A stretch of DNA of 34,130 nucleotides, taken from assembly GCA_024277115.1 (NCBI GenBank), contig JAJRVW010000122.1, positions 1 through 34,130 on the forward strand. Reading direction: 5' to 3'. The notes under the pieces are model-generated. The model had not been told where the DNA came from and searched no databases. It worked only from the letters and a program-made list of their open reading frames with translations. The DNA comes from Calditrichota bacterium (GTDB lineage: Bacteria > Calditrichota > Calditrichia > Calditrichales > J004). Position 1 is the stretch's first letter, and every line of letters starts with the position of its first letter. Both the position numbers and the translations under genes were made by a program. Positions 17,701 through 24,792 of this stretch are shown here, piece after piece.

Positions 17701-19290
17701 CTAGGTAGTGACAAATTTGCAATGCGTTTATATCATGATGCTACTCCATTTGGCGGCATAAAATATTATAATGGGAATGTAAATAGTTACGAATTAGCTT
17801 ATCCGACATTAACAGGCGTAACACGTAAAGAACACCGATATGATTTTACCTATGACAAATTAAACCAGTTAAAGAGCGCAACGTATAGTTATAAAGGATT
17901 TGGAAGTAATTGGTATAGCGGAGGCACAAAATATAAGGTGGATAACCTGCAATATGATGAACTGGGCAATATTTTAACCATAAGGCGCCACGATAAAAAT
18001 GGTATTGTGATGAATGATTTTTACTATAAATACAATGCAGGCAGTAACCAGCTTAACGGGCGCACCTACGAACAGACTGATTTTGCATATAACCCCAATG
18101 GCAGTATGACCCAGGACAGTGAAAAAAACCTCTCCAGTATTGATTATAATTATTTAAAACTACCGGAAGTCATTACTACAAATTCAGCGATTACCCATCA
18201 GGGCTATACCGATGGTGCGCAACGTTTGTTTAAAGAGATGGCAGGGGATTTTAATTCCCAGTACATCTATGGCCTTGATGGCCAGGTGATTGCGGAATAC
18301 GATAAGGATAATATTTTAAAATATTGGCGATTGGGCTCTTTCGGCCATAAAACCAAGGAAAATGGTGTAACCAGTTATTATTATTTAAAAGACCACAAAG
18401 GTAACGTAAGGGTAACAGTTAAGGATGATGGAACAATAATTAGCAAAGACGACTATTATCCGTTTGGGATGCAGATGGCTGGACTTAACTACACAAGTGG
18501 GAACGGTAATCTAATTAAATATTCCGGTAAAGAGTTGGACCAGGACGGCGGCCTGAGTAAATACCATTATGGTTGGCGCGAGTATGATCCGGAACTTGGC
18601 AGATGGAATGTGATTGATCCAGCACGACAATATGCCAGCCCCTATGTTTTTAATGGGAATGACCCGGTGACTGGGTTTGACCCGGATGGACGGGAAAAAA
18701 CAGATGCGAAGGCACTTCTTTTATGGATAAAATACTGGGAGAGATTAATTGACCAGATGAGTGGGATAGATATTGGAAATAGTGGTTCTGGTTATGGAAA
18801 TAGACAAGGAGGCCTGGAAGAGAGTCCTTTAGATCAATACAGAAGAGAAAATCAAAATAATTCTCATGATCCAGAAAATGGCTTCAATCCCACTGACATC
18901 TTTCTGTTTATCTTTAACCAAGCCTTTGATTTGATTAGTGCACCAATAGATTGGTTATTTGGTGGTAGTGTGGGTACTCAAGCTGCAGCAGGACCTGGTA
19001 TTGAATATGAATTGGCTGAGGTTAGTGCCTCTGTTGATAATGATTATAATTTAGACTTAAAATTGAAAACATTATTTGAAAATCCGATTCAGCCGTACGG
19101 AGATAGTCCTATCAAAATAAATGACTATCAAGGTTTTAGAAGAATTGAGACAACAATTAAATATACGCCAAGATTTGCGCCATTTATTTATTTCAAACAA
19201 TTTACGCATTTAAAAATTTACACAGAACTCTTTCAGGCATATCAGGCACAACAGTTCAACGATTTTTATAGTAATAATATGGGGTGGTAA
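11755..19290 (+). CDS. Giant secreted RHS/YD-repeat protein with unique C-terminal tail
   Basis: The product is 2511 residues. A Sec signal peptide covers about residues 1-23 (VISVVFLFSIHLFSQS). The N-terminus has the SpvB/TcdB-like opening (PISLRYNAG, WVGLGWDLEIGSITR). Three beta-rich, carbohydrate-binding-module-like inserts lie near 726-900, 1026-1160 and 1249-1392; each ends or begins with motifs such as NGDFND, YIDDLRIHP and NSGFELG. YD repeats follow from about 1500 (YEYDILGRVLKETHP, YLYDKNGNLRFKRD), then the core near 2220-2312 (YYPFGMQMAG, YDPELGRWNVIDPARQY, NGNDPVTGFDPDG). The last 199 residues form a private tail with a hydrophobic segment (about 2375-2400) and no toxin motif I know. 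AGGAG (11744-11748) sets the ATG. A shell of this kind would sit at the surface or be released; the export route is not shown. Confidence 0.93.
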   Translation: MYSRFHIHYVISVVFLFSIHLFSQSGKFYNVGPGGDLGVSIPLMKVPGSRGLELPISLRYNAGIQVKQKASWVGLGWDLEIGSITRSVRTFNANNKCDFAQYSDVQPDLYFVSLPVAGGTMFPTKSNTNSPNFTFENSKPWKVEYETGIVTDGDVIQTDEADFTKFIITTENGTKYIFNMPVLTSDFKYTRELNAEKTVYVEKWMLTAIESPNYKDINGNGYDSEDKGNWIEIKYSYGDQYWVYETYEDIQYDVKPDNLIQGVIFPYSIKTPTHKVQFVNFQRLYEVPAIEFNINNQEVEYDEDVYGLERIKLFSRLNGIDNFISGWKFDYGGGVTSSEGEGYEGYTASGTILFEKTISGQTSKSKLTLNSFYKYYENENFPKYNITYQVLNPTWNDISFGSSNRENYIDDFGFYKSGSSSNSQAEAWSIKSITTPVGLTVEYGIETDQFTTVNLNLGYSELYFDQSNNPNFSLKTADSPSFTTQGGTRLQSVTYKQNTSIQKIIGFVYPLGQISGIPQSNLSAYYDDLNNKYLSENSGAEQSRVYYPQITENIKNSTGQIQGFKEYNYTTIDLDPVKYKQNESVAIGNSYNSTKDYFNLVTDNRSWNWGRLYKISSYEAPNGTNIKTNEQVYYFADTLMSESFITQAYNDDSKDALKMMAFLSKPVKSKNKIFSAGQSIQSETLYNFNIENNQRTIVSQTNSDGTIKKIETSFEKAPIGKSTALINGDFNDTPGMYTSGTETFWRIDWNESPAIKGWNHISHTSVSMIWVDRDGTTLDQYLQVNGEGTTFNKLEIKSDRVKIVGDRNYNFYFDGFLDAVGSNSYSKFVAILSEYDTQGNIIITGGTNLLNLEQYNSSLAIQHTVSQLLDANTVEIEIKLILDAKLANSYSRINHVSVLPGSINATGGSLAYNLASNNQLTLLSESKVFKDNTLNSYSINEYSDFDNDPSVENIRRVRTKQWHDLDADFIVDTGELEPTGENKIFDQKGNLLEKRDARNKLSISKIMDFNSSYPVASISNAYSDEVLFEHFEGDGFNSANKATIGGFTGSSATKAALMDWNNKSEITLYSGKSYSVSYRLRKGTALNSQVARVVLKRKSDGLQIADMNSSPLANNDWILFEGTFSVMAGQEGDYDVYLLSNTFGSLDFAKYHYIDDLRIHPLDAIMTTSVFNPDNGRLLATEDNSRNVVRYGYDALGRKVIKRDTYHNVISESYPFLSREKNTNYNASDPNLNRQIVYNSDLNEDKYGNMVANSGFELGYFGQTTLPVFWSNSNATTTIVGGGVDNTFSIKITNSSHLGTERMRVTGGENYFVSAFLKSTGTPATDFTVNWLDENQTFISFDYVLSNNDLSPNWSEYFSVLTAPATAYYAEVYILNGNTIGETYADNVKFIRSTVNQNIQRSISTSFKNGFGKVFQSQSLKYNPKDDEFKLVVSGIEYDDLGRKSKSYLPIEISENDVTINSLIDFVPDYFTTRVNSAYTSTTRPYSEVKYLPEASGRISVTTIPDFDEVNHTAFNYALNVSGDVSGYNPNSLFKNTITDYSQDNNPVLTTAFKDLFGNTIKTIKDVGGLDIETTYEYDILGRVLKETHPVTRDYESLQPLKTNSAQANMMTNGVGTYITVGGMDTDVISKKAVVTMSFSASQSRTASISYKLQYWASYDQWVDYGSYSLSKTGYSGSKTNTHTISSFHPAFSSTQFRIKVTAKSSTKFFNSFTLKLQTEWKLNLNNETANLISQNIYNTLGQLTKEILPDQGSIEYLYDKNGNLRFKRDAMNNANGKMLYFQYDNQNRVIETGICNDKATGEIGEDYFTQAYADGTLPTAETDSDNEKVKYIYDTNGYTNANNLQNRLSYKEYINYGGTYRTYFSYNDKGQVEWIVQKVRNIEKKIEYTYNFGGAITKTKYDPNGPDQLVYFYHYAEDGALEQIYTNTVDNLELAIKEKKFNGTNVRGQVTELSFGYTTQTINYEYDPLYGWLNAINDPNNLGSDKFAMRLYHDATPFGGIKYYNGNVNSYELAYPTLTGVTRKEHRYDFTYDKLNQLKSATYSYKGFGSNWYSGGTKYKVDNLQYDELGNILTIRRHDKNGIVMNDFYYKYNAGSNQLNGRTYEQTDFAYNPNGSMTQDSEKNLSSIDYNYLKLPEVITTNSAITHQGYTDGAQRLFKEMAGDFNSQYIYGLDGQVIAEYDKDNILKYWRLGSFGHKTKENGVTSYYYLKDHKGNVRVTVKDDGTIISKDDYYPFGMQMAGLNYTSGNGNLIKYSGKELDQDGGLSKYHYGWREYDPELGRWNVIDPARQYASPYVFNGNDPVTGFDPDGREKTDAKALLLWIKYWERLIDQMSGIDIGNSGSGYGNRQGGLEESPLDQYRRENQNNSHDPENGFNPTDIFLFIFNQAFDLISAPIDWLFGGSVGTQAAAGPGIEYELAEVSASVDNDYNLDLKLKTLFENPIQPYGDSPIKINDYQGFRRIETTIKYTPRFAPFIYFKQFTHLKIYTELFQAYQAQQFNDFYSNNMGW

Positions 19291-19292
19291 TT

Positions 19293-19784
19293 ATGACTAC
19301 CAAAATTATAAATGGGATTGAAGTTTTTGTTCTGGTTATTTCATTTTTATTGGCAATTACTTTAATAGTTAATAATGTTTTTAATTATCCTCTAGGGACA
19401 TTGTGGCTCTTTCGATTCAGGGTTCCCGGATTTTTTTATCTCTCTGACGAAGTTAGCCAAAGCATAATGAGATCTATATTTTATTTAATAATATTTGTCC
19501 AATTTATTATTCCCATCTTGTATTTTAAGAATTTGCATAAGGAACTTCTTAAAACAATGTTATGTCTGGTTTGGTTTTTTTTTGCTTTTGGAATCCAAGT
19601 GTGGAAGTTTGGGTGGGAAATAAATTTTATTTATGACATAAATTATGATTGGCATTTCCAACTTTTTGATTTAGCAGATTTTCATGTTATGATTAGTGTT
19701 TTTTCAGCTGTTATCTTTTTTTTATCACTTATAACTATTAAAGAACTTCGGGAAATTGCTAAGAAAGAGTTCTCAGTAAATTAA
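19293..19784 (+). CDS. Multi-TM protein abutting the giant RHS tail (candidate immunity protein)
   Basis: The product is 163 residues with four predicted membrane helices (near 9-29, 60-82, 86-105 and 128-150). The ATG at 19293 is two bases after the RHS stop and is preceded by GGGGTGG (19281-19287) as ribosome site; an in-frame GTG at 19284 overlapping the RHS end is the alternative start. Translation is therefore probably coupled. I recognise no family, and the sequence is unrelated to the membrane protein after RHS locus 1. Position and topology suggest immunity to a membrane-acting tail, which is inference only. It is very AT-rich. Confidence 0.75.
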   Translation: MTTKIINGIEVFVLVISFLLAITLIVNNVFNYPLGTLWLFRFRVPGFFYLSDEVSQSIMRSIFYLIIFVQFIIPILYFKNLHKELLKTMLCLVWFFFAFGIQVWKFGWEINFIYDINYDWHFQLFDLADFHVMISVFSAVIFFLSLITIKELREIAKKEFSVN

Positions 19785-19807
19785 GATAAAGTAGAATTAT
19801 AGGTTGC

Positions 19808-20288
19808 TTTGATAATCGAGTACGATAACGACAATAATTTAAAGCTCTGGAAGCTTGTTGGAGCGCTGTGGAATTCCTCGAGTATTGGGAGCTTTTGGTT
19901 ATAAAACACCTAGTGGTGAGAGTTATCAGTATATTAAGGATTATAAAGATAATATCCGAGTTACGGTAAAGAATGGTGGTATTGCCACTAAGGATGAATA
20001 CTATCCTTTTGGCCTACAAATGACCGGGCTTTCTTATACAAGTAGTAATGGTAATGATATGAAATACTTCGGTAAAGAACTAGACCAGGAATCCGGCCTG
20101 CACAAATACTATTATGGCTGGGGAGATTATTACCCCGAATTTGGCTGTTGGGTAGCTCCTGATCCGGCTCTGCCAGTCCTTATGTTATTGTACGCAATAA
20201 CCCCATAAACGGTTTTGACCCAGATGGTAAGAGGAAGTTAAGGTCTATGGATTTTAGTTACAATGGCAAGACAGGCAAATTTTATTAG
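19808..20288 (+). pseudogene. Frameshifted orphan RHS core remnant
   Basis: The pieces read as an RHS core in three segments. EYDNDNNLKLWKL (about 19815-19855) is in one frame. GAFGYKT, DEYYPFGLQMTGLSYTS and GKELDQESGLHKYYYGW (19855-20170) are in another. NNPINGFDPDGKRK followed by a short tail ending at TAG 20286-20288 is in a third. The frame changes lie near 19855-19900 and 20170-20190. Each segment is closely similar to the core of the giant RHS gene just upstream (DYYPFGMQMAGLNYTS, GKELDQDGGLSKYHYGW), so it is a decayed extra core-tail module. The conserved GRW motif is also altered (FGCWVAPDPA). No function is expected. Confidence 0.85.
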
Positions 20289-20315
20289 TTAAAAAATAGA
20301 ATCGAAAGCAGTATA

Positions 20316-22565
20316 TTGAGAACTTATAGTTTAATTAAACCATTATCTATCATATTATTTGTCCTTTTCCCGAGCTTGGTTTTAGGGCAAGATTTACAAA
20401 TGCAGCAGTGTGAGGAGGGAATTCTTTATACCCGTGATCTGGATGAGGTTGATTTTGACGATATTCCCTCGAGTAAGGATGTGGATTTTGTCGGGAGGAT
20501 GGCTTATGGCCATGGATTTGGAATAGCAACCCATGGAACGATTGCCTATTATAGTAAATTTCATGTAATTGAAATTGCTGATCTTAGAGATCTAAAAAAC
20601 ATAAAAATCCTTTCTCGGGTTCGTACGCCGGACCGGGTAACCAAAATCGTTTGGCAGGATAATAAGCTGTATCTTTCTAATTGGGCCAAAGGTATAAGAG
20701 TTATTGATGTCTCAGATCCAAAGAATCCAATTCTCCTTGGTTCATTTGCAGTGGATGCTATTTTACGGGACATCAGTGTTGTTGATGGTATTGTTTATTT
20801 GGCAGCAGGAACCCATGGCTTAAATATCTTAGATGCTACAAATCCTAGCGATATTAAACTATTGGGCTCTTTTCCTGTTAAAAATGAATCAATGCGAATC
20901 ACCTCTGATGGTATCCGTGCTTATCTTTCAGAAAATAAAAAGTTACATATATTTGATGTTACCGACCCTTTTGAACCCAAGGAATTGGGTTCCATCACAT
21001 CCTCTTCGTATGAAGTAAAAAACCTTGTTATTCAAAATGATACGCTTTATACCGTTCAAGATTATGGTACATTACATATTTTCGATGCCACCGATCCAAC
21101 CCGTGTTAGGAAAATTACATCCTTTGATACTGGCGGACGATCTTGGAGAATAAAAAAGAAAGAAAATCTACTTTATATTGCTGATGAATCTAAACTAAGT
21201 ATTGTAGATGTAACGGACCTTAAGAATATTAAGTATAAAGCTTCTTATGAAGGTAATTTAGCTGCTTTATATGATCTTGAGTTAATGGGAGATTATGTTG
21301 TTTGTCCCGATTTTTATAGAGGCCTTTTTATTATAAATGTTAAGCACCCTAAGGGGCCAAAACTAGAAGGTTTTTTAAAAACATTCGGTAATATTGTCAA
21401 TATAACGGCGACCAAGGATTACATTTTTCTTGGCAAGGTTTTGACAGAAGAATCAAACGGGATACGGATTATAAACACTACAAATAAAAATCTACCTTTT
21501 GAAGAAAATTTTTTCCATCTGAAGTATCAGGGGCCAACAGATTTATTATTAGTGGATAGCCTGCTATATGTAACCCAAGGCCTCCAAGGCTTAAAAATTG
21601 TTAATGTTCATGATCCCATTAATCCTACTATAATAGGCAGTTATTTAAATGAGACTTCTTGCATAAAGGTTGAAGTTGTGGATAGCTTGGCCTTTATTGC
21701 CACCGCTTTAGGTTTTGTCATTCTTGACATCAGTGATGCGTACAACCCCATTGAAATAGTTGATTTTAGGGAAACAAAATATACGGGGGCTATTGCTGTG
21801 AAGGATAGTATCCTCTTTGCGGCACACACATTAAGCAATGGTTTTCAATTTTCTTCAATAAATATAAGCGATCTGTCAAAACCTTTTATTTTAGACACCA
21901 AACCAACTTATAAAGAAGTTGAGGATATTAAAATCGTTGATAATTATGCTTATCTAGCTAATGCTTTTGAAGGACTAAAAGTATTCGCAATTAGTCGCCC
22001 AAAGAATTTGAAATATACTACGCAACTATCCGTGGAATATGTACTTGATATTTCTATTGAAGGGAATCTAGCTTATTTGGCTAATGGACGCGGGATCAGC
22101 ATAGTTGATTTCACTAAACCTTATGAGTTGAAAGAGGTAGGATGGTATCAGACAGATGATTGGACAAGAAGAATTACTTTAAGGGATGGATATATTTATA
22201 CGGCTTCTCAAAACGACGGTATGTATATTTTAAAATATGATCCCGTCACCGGGATTTCCGAAGTCGCGAACCGTCAGCCGAACACCTATAATTTAAGGCA
22301 AAACTATCCCAATCCTTTTAACGCCACCACGACCGTTGAATTTTCACTTGAAGAAAAGTCCCATGTCAGCCTGGCCGTTTTTAACACAGCCGGTAAAAGG
22401 GTTGCGGAACTGTCCAGCAAAGTTTATACGCAGGGGACGCACATCTTAAACTGGGATGCGGGCAACCTGGGCTCCGGTGTTTATTTTATCCGCTTAAAAA
22501 GCGAACCATTGGGGGCAGGTTCCCAACCCTTTGTCCAAACTATTAAAAGTATCCTCTTGAAGTAG
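20316..22565 (+). CDS. Secreted LVIVD-repeat beta-propeller protein with T9SS-type sorting tail
   Basis: The product is 749 residues. A signal peptide covers residues 1-24 (LIKPLSIILFVLFPSLVLGQ). About 13 LVIVD-type blades follow through residue ~650, with the recurring pattern G-[IL]-x-[IV]-[IV]-D-[VI]-[ST]-[DN]-P, such as GIRVIDVSDPKNPILLGSF, GLNILDATNPSDIKLLGSF and GLKIVNVHDPINP. The last 90 residues form a FlgD/Por-secretion-like domain (NYPNPFNATTTVEFSL, LSSKVYTQGTHILNWD, LGSGVYFIRL), the signal for T9SS export and surface attachment in the FCB group. The T9SS genes are not in the window. The start is TTG 20316; an in-frame stop at 20286 and the signal peptide exclude a longer form. The sorting-tail DNA is visibly richer in GC than the blades, which suggests the tail was joined to a different passenger. 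Confidence 0.88.
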   Translation: MRTYSLIKPLSIILFVLFPSLVLGQDLQMQQCEEGILYTRDLDEVDFDDIPSSKDVDFVGRMAYGHGFGIATHGTIAYYSKFHVIEIADLRDLKNIKILSRVRTPDRVTKIVWQDNKLYLSNWAKGIRVIDVSDPKNPILLGSFAVDAILRDISVVDGIVYLAAGTHGLNILDATNPSDIKLLGSFPVKNESMRITSDGIRAYLSENKKLHIFDVTDPFEPKELGSITSSSYEVKNLVIQNDTLYTVQDYGTLHIFDATDPTRVRKITSFDTGGRSWRIKKKENLLYIADESKLSIVDVTDLKNIKYKASYEGNLAALYDLELMGDYVVCPDFYRGLFIINVKHPKGPKLEGFLKTFGNIVNITATKDYIFLGKVLTEESNGIRIINTTNKNLPFEENFFHLKYQGPTDLLLVDSLLYVTQGLQGLKIVNVHDPINPTIIGSYLNETSCIKVEVVDSLAFIATALGFVILDISDAYNPIEIVDFRETKYTGAIAVKDSILFAAHTLSNGFQFSSINISDLSKPFILDTKPTYKEVEDIKIVDNYAYLANAFEGLKVFAISRPKNLKYTTQLSVEYVLDISIEGNLAYLANGRGISIVDFTKPYELKEVGWYQTDDWTRRITLRDGYIYTASQNDGMYILKYDPVTGISEVANRQPNTYNLRQNYPNPFNATTTVEFSLEEKSHVSLAVFNTAGKRVAELSSKVYTQGTHILNWDAGNLGSGVYFIRLKSEPLGAGSQPFVQTIKSILLK

Positions 22566-22639
22566 TTGTTATTTTGATTTAGTTTACTGTTCCATGCGTG
22601 TGAAAACTGGTGCCAATTGTATAAAATAGTGAGGCGGAA

Positions 22640-22879
22640 ATGTTAGCAATTAAAGGTATCTATGATGGTGAGTCAATCAAACCCATTGAGAAAATCCCAC
22701 CCCATAAACAATGTCGTGTTGTGATCACTTTCCTTGATGATGAACAGTCGTCTTTAGAAGAGGAGCTTACACAAGAGCAATATCAAAGATTGCAAGATTC
22801 AGTAAGCCAAGCAAAAAATGGTGAAATCCTCCCTCATGAAGACGTAATGCTAGAGGCAAAAACTTGGTTAAAAGAATAA
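22640..22879 (+). CDS. Antitoxin of a type II toxin-antitoxin pair
   Basis: The product is 79 residues. The N-terminal half is a small beta-strand domain of the kind seen in DUF104-like antitoxins (MLAIKGIYDGESIKPIEKI, CRVVITFLDD). The C-terminal half is helical and acidic (ILPHEDVMLEAKTWLKE), as in RelB/Phd-type toxin-binding tails. GAGG (22631-22634) stands five bases before the ATG. The toxin gene begins inside its last codons, so the two are translationally coupled. It would neutralise the toxin and probably repress the pair. Confidence 0.82.
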   Translation: MLAIKGIYDGESIKPIEKIPPHKQCRVVITFLDDEQSSLEEELTQEQYQRLQDSVSQAKNGEILPHEDVMLEAKTWLKE

Positions 22880-23160
22880 ATTGGACGCTAAACGCAAGGG
22901 AAGATTTAAGGTCTGTACTTCAATATCTTCAACAAGATTGGCCAATAGAAACAACGCTTGGTTTTCTACAAAAACTCACTGATAAACTTTCCATGCTCCA
23001 ACAATTTCCTGAATTAGGACGAGGTTACACTGAAAGTGATTCCATTCGGAGTTTAGTTTTGATAAAACAAATTTCAATCTATTATCTTTACAAAGAAGAA
23101 CAAATTACTGTTTTAGGATTATTTGATACACGCCAAAATCCGAATATTAAAAAGTTTTAA
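22864..23160 (+). CDS. RelE/ParE-family toxin
   Basis: The product is 98 residues with the ParE/RelE pattern: INWTLNAREDLRSVLQYL (helix 1 after the first strand), FPELGRGY, and the final strand VLGLFDTRQNP. ParE members poison DNA gyrase and RelE members cut ribosome-bound mRNA; the sequence alone does not decide which. The start is TTG 22864, overlapping the antitoxin by 16 bases; no ATG is available before the conserved first strand. The gene ends five bases before the gspF start, so the pair is wedged against the second half of the secretion operon and may be co-transcribed with it. Confidence 0.85.
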   Translation: MVKRINWTLNAREDLRSVLQYLQQDWPIETTLGFLQKLTDKLSMLQQFPELGRGYTESDSIRSLVLIKQISIYYLYKEEQITVLGLFDTRQNPNIKKF

Positions 23161-23165
23161 AAAAA

Positions 23166-24236
23166 ATGTCTTTTTTAACCAATCTTCTTCCCCAGCAAAA
23201 AGTAAAATTCACCGAACTAACTTCCTTTACCCGCCAGTTCTCGGCCATGCTGGAAGCAAAGATTTCACTGACCCGGATTTTAGAAATCCTTATTTTGCAA
23301 AGTGATGGCAAATCCCTGCAAAAAATCCTAAAAGATGTGAAAAAGAAAATCCAGGGCGGTGGTACTTTAGCGGAGGCATTTGGCCGTTACCCCCATGTCT
23401 TTTCCCGTTTTTATCTTAGTATGTTGCGCGTTGGAGAAATGACCGGTCGTTTGGATTATATGTTAGTACGTGTGGCTATTTACCAGGAAAAAATGAATGA
23501 CCTGCGCCGTAAACTGATCCAGTCCATGTCCTACCCGGCCTTGGTAATTTTTGTTGCCTTTGGCGCGGTCTCCTTTTTACTTACTTATGTTGTGCCCACC
23601 TTCGCAGATATGTTCAGGGATTTTGATGCTGAGCTTCCGGCTATAACCGTATCCCTGATGAATATTAGTGACTTTATCAGAGAAAAATATTGGCTGATTT
23701 TGCTAATTATTTTTGGCACTGTTTTTGGCATCCGCTACTACGCCCAAACAACCAAAGGTAAAAAACAACTCGATGCCCTTAATTTAAGTTTTCCGATAAC
23801 AGGAAGCCTGGTTAAAAAAAACTATATCAGCCGTTTTGCCCGGACATTAAGTATTTTATTGGAAAGTGGAATCCCATTGCTTGAAGCGTTAAAAGTATGC
23901 AGCGACTCCATGTCCAATTCTGTGGTAAGGCAGGAGATAGACCGTATGACCCGCTATGCTGAAAAAGGGGAAATGCTGACCCACTCCTTAATGCGCTCCA
24001 AAGTCTTTCCGGTTATGGTTACCCAGATGATTTCCGTGGGCGAAGAAACCGCCGAGATGGATAAAATGCTAAAACGCGTTGCCGATTATTATGATAATGA
24101 AATTGACGCGGCTTTAACAACACTTTCCAGTGTATTTGAGCCCTTGATAATAGTTTTTCTGGGGGTTATATTGGGCACAATCCTGATAGCGTTATATATG
24201 CCACTGTTCAACCTTGTAAACATCGTACCAGGATAA
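23166..24236 (+). CDS. gspF: Type II secretion / T4P inner-membrane platform protein (GspF/PilC family)
   Basis: The product is 356 residues with two GspF domains. The first spans about residues 15-140 (FTRQFSAMLEAKISLTRIL, RVGEMTGRLDYML), followed by the first membrane helix (about 120-142). The second spans about 215-340 (FARTLSILLESGIPLLEAL, ISVGEETAEMDKML), and a last helix ends at LYMPLFNLVNIVPG, the usual family ending. It anchors the assembly ATPase and the pseudopilins. Length is slightly below the usual 400 residues because the cytoplasmic N-terminal extension is short. The ATG follows the toxin gene by five bases. Downstream lies a 110-base repeat-containing gap. Confidence 0.93.
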   Translation: MSFLTNLLPQQKVKFTELTSFTRQFSAMLEAKISLTRILEILILQSDGKSLQKILKDVKKKIQGGGTLAEAFGRYPHVFSRFYLSMLRVGEMTGRLDYMLVRVAIYQEKMNDLRRKLIQSMSYPALVIFVAFGAVSFLLTYVVPTFADMFRDFDAELPAITVSLMNISDFIREKYWLILLIIFGTVFGIRYYAQTTKGKKQLDALNLSFPITGSLVKKNYISRFARTLSILLESGIPLLEALKVCSDSMSNSVVRQEIDRMTRYAEKGEMLTHSLMRSKVFPVMVTQMISVGEETAEMDKMLKRVADYYDNEIDAALTTLSSVFEPLIIVFLGVILGTILIALYMPLFNLVNIVPG

Positions 24237-24242
24237 TTTTTT

Positions 24243-24313
24243 ACTCGTACTCGTACTCATGCTCATTCTCTTACTCTCTTTACTTTACCACTGAGGACGC
24301 AGAGTTAGCAAAG
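24243..24313. repeat. Degenerate ACTCGT hexamer tract and dispersed-repeat-like sequence
   Basis: Bases 24243-24278 are a run of hexamer-like units (ACTCGT twice, ACTCAT, GCTCAT, TCTCTT, ACTCTC). Next, 24288-24313 reads ACCACTGAGGACGCAGAGTT, then AGCAAAG, which resembles dispersed intergenic repeats of the form ACCACRGAGGACRCAGAG in other bacterial genomes. It separates gspF from the pseudopilin gene. Confidence 0.6.
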
Positions 24314-24350
24314 AAAAAAGAGGTAAAATTTGCTGCTGAAATGGAATAAA

Positions 24351-24764
24351 ATGATAAAGATAAGAAAAATTAAAGAAGAAGATGGTTTTTCACTGACCGA
24401 ATTACTTGTTGTAATTGTAGTAATTGGGATACTCATTCTTCTTGCAATGCCCCAGTTTACATCGGTTGTAACCAAGGCCAAAGAGACAGAAGCCAAAATA
24501 ATGCTCAAACATTTGCATTCGCTGCAACAGGCCTATTTTTATGAGCGAGATACATACTCAACAGATTTAGCCGCAATTGGTTTTGAACAGAATAAACTAG
24601 TGTCAGAAGGTGGTGAAGCGCGTTATATAATCTCAGTAGAGAAGGCAAACAGTTATGAATATACCGCTTTAGCTACAGCAGCCGTAGATTTCGATAAAGA
24701 CGGTACCTTTAATGTGTGGAGCGTCAACCAGGATGGTGAGATAAAACAGGTCATACCGGATTGA
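24351..24764 (+). CDS. gspG: Type IV prepilin-like major pseudopilin (GspG-like)
   Basis: The product is 137 residues with a class III signal peptide: a 12-residue charged leader ending in Gly12, then FSLTELLVVIVVIGILILL with Phe at +1 and Glu at +5. This is the substrate pattern of the prepilin peptidase encoded two genes downstream. The globular part carries the usual alpha-helix extension (QFTSVVTKAKETEAKIML) and a short beta domain ending DKDGTFNVWSVNQDGEIKQ, compatible with GspG calcium-site or PilA-type tails. The start chosen is ATG 24351; TTG 24330, preceded by AGAGG (24319-24323), would add seven residues and cannot be excluded. No minor pseudopilins (GspH-K) are present in the window. 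Confidence 0.88.
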   Translation: MIKIRKIKEEDGFSLTELLVVIVVIGILILLAMPQFTSVVTKAKETEAKIMLKHLHSLQQAYFYERDTYSTDLAAIGFEQNKLVSEGGEARYIISVEKANSYEYTALATAAVDFDKDGTFNVWSVNQDGEIKQVIPD

Positions 24765-24792
24765 TCATCATTTAAACAGAATAATACATAAT

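Noticed and set aside
24330-24350. TTG 24330 as the pseudopilin start
   Set aside because: AGAGG is well placed, but ATG 24351 gives a normal 12-residue prepilin leader; kept only as an alternative.
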